Positions 5,668-7,114 of a DNA stretch of 7,114 nucleotides are shown here, in pieces (the stretch's first letter is position 1; the number at the start of each line of letters is the position of its first letter). This DNA comes from a bacterium. Its GTDB lineage: Bacteria; Oederibacteriota; JAJYGY01. The stretch spans positions 1 to 7,114 of the forward strand of contig JAJYGY010000328.1 in assembly GCA_021790555.1 (NCBI GenBank), in the 5' to 3' direction. The position numbers and the translations under genes were made by a program. Under the pieces are notes generated by a model, which did not search any database, was not told the origin of the DNA, and was given only the letters and a program-made list of their open reading frames with translations.

Positions 5668-7114
5668 GTGTCCGCGTTCCGACGCCATTGCATTCCATGC
5701 CTTCTGGCAGCCCTGCTGGCCCTCCTGGCGGCCCGGCCCTCGCGCGCCGGCGAGGGGCAGGTCACCCTGTACGGCCCGGCCGGCGTGGTGGCGCCCTTCC
5801 TGGGCGTGGACATGAGCCCGCGCGCCGCCGGCATGGGCGACGCCTTCACCGCCGTGGCCGACGACGCCTTCGCCCTTGCCTTCAACCCGGCCGGGCTTTC
5901 CCTGCTCACCGACCCCCAGATCTCCTTCATCGACAACGAGTGGGACCCGAGCCTGGGCCTGCGCCAGGAATTTCTCACCTACGGCCAGAACCTGGGCGCG
6001 GGAGGCCTGGGCGCCTCGCTGAACTACTTCTCGCTGGGAAACCTGGAGCAGCGCGATTCCACCGGGGCCCTGCTGGGCCAGGCCAGCGGCTACGACCTGG
6101 CCGGCTCGCTGGGCTACGGTTTCCGCCTTTCCGGCTCGCCCTTCCTGGTGGGCCTGATGGGCGAGTACGCCGTGGAAAGCCTGTACTCCTCCACCACCGG
6201 CGTCCTGGCCGGGGGCGCCGGGCTGCTCTACCCCGTGACCCCCAGGCTGAGCCTGGGCCTGGCCCTGATGAACCTGGGTTCGGGCCCTTCGGGCTTCGTG
6301 CCGCCCGGCACGGCCGCGCTGGGCGCGTCCTACCGCCTTCTGAAGGACCACCTGCTGCTCTCGGCCGAGGGCCTGATGCCCTTCTCCGATTCCACCTCCC
6401 TGCGGGTCGGCGCCGAATTCCGCCTTTCCGGCCTGCTGGTGCTGAGGGCCGGCTACCGGTCCGTGCTTTCCCCCAATCCCGGCGACGTCATCACCGGACC
6501 CAGCTTCGGCCTGGGCACCCGCCTGGGCATCCTCAGCCTGGACTACGCCTACGCGCCCTTCGGCGACCTGGCCAACACCCAGCGGGTGGGGGTCACGGTG
6601 GACTTCCCGGCCGACCTGTTCGGCCCCAAGGTGGTGGTGGCCGCGGGCAGCGCCACCCTGGCGGCCCAGACCTTCTACCAGGCGGGCCTGCAGGCCTTCC
6701 GGGGCGAAAGCTGGGCCGAGGCCAAGGTGGACTTCATGGAATGCCTGAAGCTGGACCCGCGCTTCCCCCAGGAAAAGGACGTGCGCGCCAGGATGGCCGA
6801 GGTGGACAGGGGCCTGGCGGCCGAGCGCAATTCCCAGGGGCAGGATCCGCAGATCCAGAAGCTCATCCGCCAGTACCTGGCCAAGGCCCGCCAGCTGCTG
6901 GACCAGCAGCAGTACCGCAAGGCCATGGAACCCCTGAGCATGATCTTCGACCTGGACCCCCAGCAGCACGAGGCAGGGGTGCTGATGCGCGAGGCCCGCG
7001 GGAAGGTTCGCGAAAGCGCGGCCCTGTACCAGCGCCAGGGCGACGAGGCCGTCTCGCGCGGCGACGTCAGGGAGGCCGTCATCGCCTACCGTCAGGTGCT
7101 GAAACTGGAGCCCG
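5668..7114 (+). CDS. PorV/UPF0164-family outer-membrane barrel with C-terminal TPR repeats (3'-truncated)
   Basis: The frame is open to the window end, giving 482 visible residues. With the GTG start, residues 1-27 form a signal peptide (RRH, then a Leu/Ala core, cleavage near SRA|GEG). Mature protein soon shows the PorV/UPF0164 signature MSPRAAGMGDAFTAVADD followed by FNPAGLS (residues 49-78). About 260 residues of alternating beta strands follow, including LALMNLGSG, LRVGAEFRL and LSLDYAYAPFGDL, ending near residue 330. From about residue 336 three TPR-like helical pairs appear: FYQAGLQAFRGESWAEAKV, LAKARQLLDQQQYRKAMEPL, and YQRQGDEAVSRGDVREAV followed by LKLEP at the window edge. Known: PorV-type barrels shuttle or anchor secreted proteins in type IX secretion in Bacteroidota, and related UPF0164 proteins occur in other diderm phyla. 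Inference: the TPR part sits in the periplasm as a docking platform. Type IX function is not shown, since no other Por genes are in view. Confidence 0.5.
   Translation, partial: MSAFRRHCIPCLLAALLALLAARPSRAGEGQVTLYGPAGVVAPFLGVDMSPRAAGMGDAFTAVADDAFALAFNPAGLSLLTDPQISFIDNEWDPSLGLRQEFLTYGQNLGAGGLGASLNYFSLGNLEQRDSTGALLGQASGYDLAGSLGYGFRLSGSPFLVGLMGEYAVESLYSSTTGVLAGGAGLLYPVTPRLSLGLALMNLGSGPSGFVPPGTAALGASYRLLKDHLLLSAEGLMPFSDSTSLRVGAEFRLSGLLVLRAGYRSVLSPNPGDVITGPSFGLGTRLGILSLDYAYAPFGDLANTQRVGVTVDFPADLFGPKVVVAAGSATLAAQTFYQAGLQAFRGESWAEAKVDFMECLKLDPRFPQEKDVRARMAEVDRGLAAERNSQGQDPQIQKLIRQYLAKARQLLDQQQYRKAMEPLSMIFDLDPQQHEAGVLMREARGKVRESAALYQRQGDEAVSRGDVREAVIAYRQVLKLEP

Noticed and set aside
4436..5815. 459-codon + frame spanning the barrel end, spacer and GT2 gene
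   Set aside because: It crosses three real features in another frame and encodes Pro/Arg/Gly-rich sequence without motifs. The GT2 frame has all the catalytic motifs.
5641..6969. 442-codon open frame on the - strand
   Set aside because: It is antisense to the PorV-TPR gene, whose + frame has a signal peptide, the PorV signature and TPRs. The - frame is low-complexity Gly/Gln/Ala/His-rich sequence typical of a GC-bias shadow.

Overview
The window is densely coding and strongly GC-rich, with nearly all third codon positions G or C. Five genes, all on the + strand, fill it almost completely. The first is cut by the left edge and the last by the right edge. Two genes encode proteins with Sec signal peptides and outer-membrane beta-barrel character (3912-4697 and 5668-7114), so the host is a diderm bacterium. 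PorV/UPF0164-type barrels with TPR tails and Chlor_Arch_YYY (DUF2298) membrane proteins suggest a high-GC, poorly cultured lineage such as Elusimicrobiota or a similar phylum. That is a guess; the sequence does not fix the phylum.

Layout: (1) 1-2436 is most of a large polytopic DUF2298/YYY membrane protein, probably a GT-C-like glycosyltransferase. (2) 2455-3864, only 18 nt downstream, is a two-domain KaiC-like ATPase with an intact first and a degenerate second nucleotide site. (3) 3912-4697 is a small secreted barrel with a Pro/Ala-rich linker. (4) An unusually AT-rich 135-nt spacer carries two tandem hairpins, the second terminator-like. (5) 4833-5573 is a soluble GT2 enzyme of the dolichyl/polyprenyl-phosphate sugar synthase type (ALG5/DPM1-like). 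(6) A 94-nt spacer with GC-rich inverted repeats follows. (7) 5668-7114 is a PorV-like barrel fused to TPR repeats.

Reading the genes together (inference): the GT2 enzyme could load a sugar onto a polyprenyl phosphate, and the multi-pass DUF2298 protein is a candidate user of such a donor at the membrane. The two barrels concern the outer membrane. The KaiC-like ATPase is probably co-transcribed with the DUF2298 gene and could regulate it, but nothing in the sequence says how.

The most notable oddities are two adjacent perfect palindromes inside the DUF2298 coding sequence (1403-1453), the dead second KaiC domain, the altered KPMD-equivalent motif in the DUF2298 protein, and the structured leader before the GT2 gene. 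I saw no tRNA, rRNA, CRISPR array, insertion sequence or attachment site. I do not see a clear-cut new defence or mobile system here.

[Form note: the original gave no feature confidence values; the uniform 0.5 is a placeholder required by the schema, not an estimate.]
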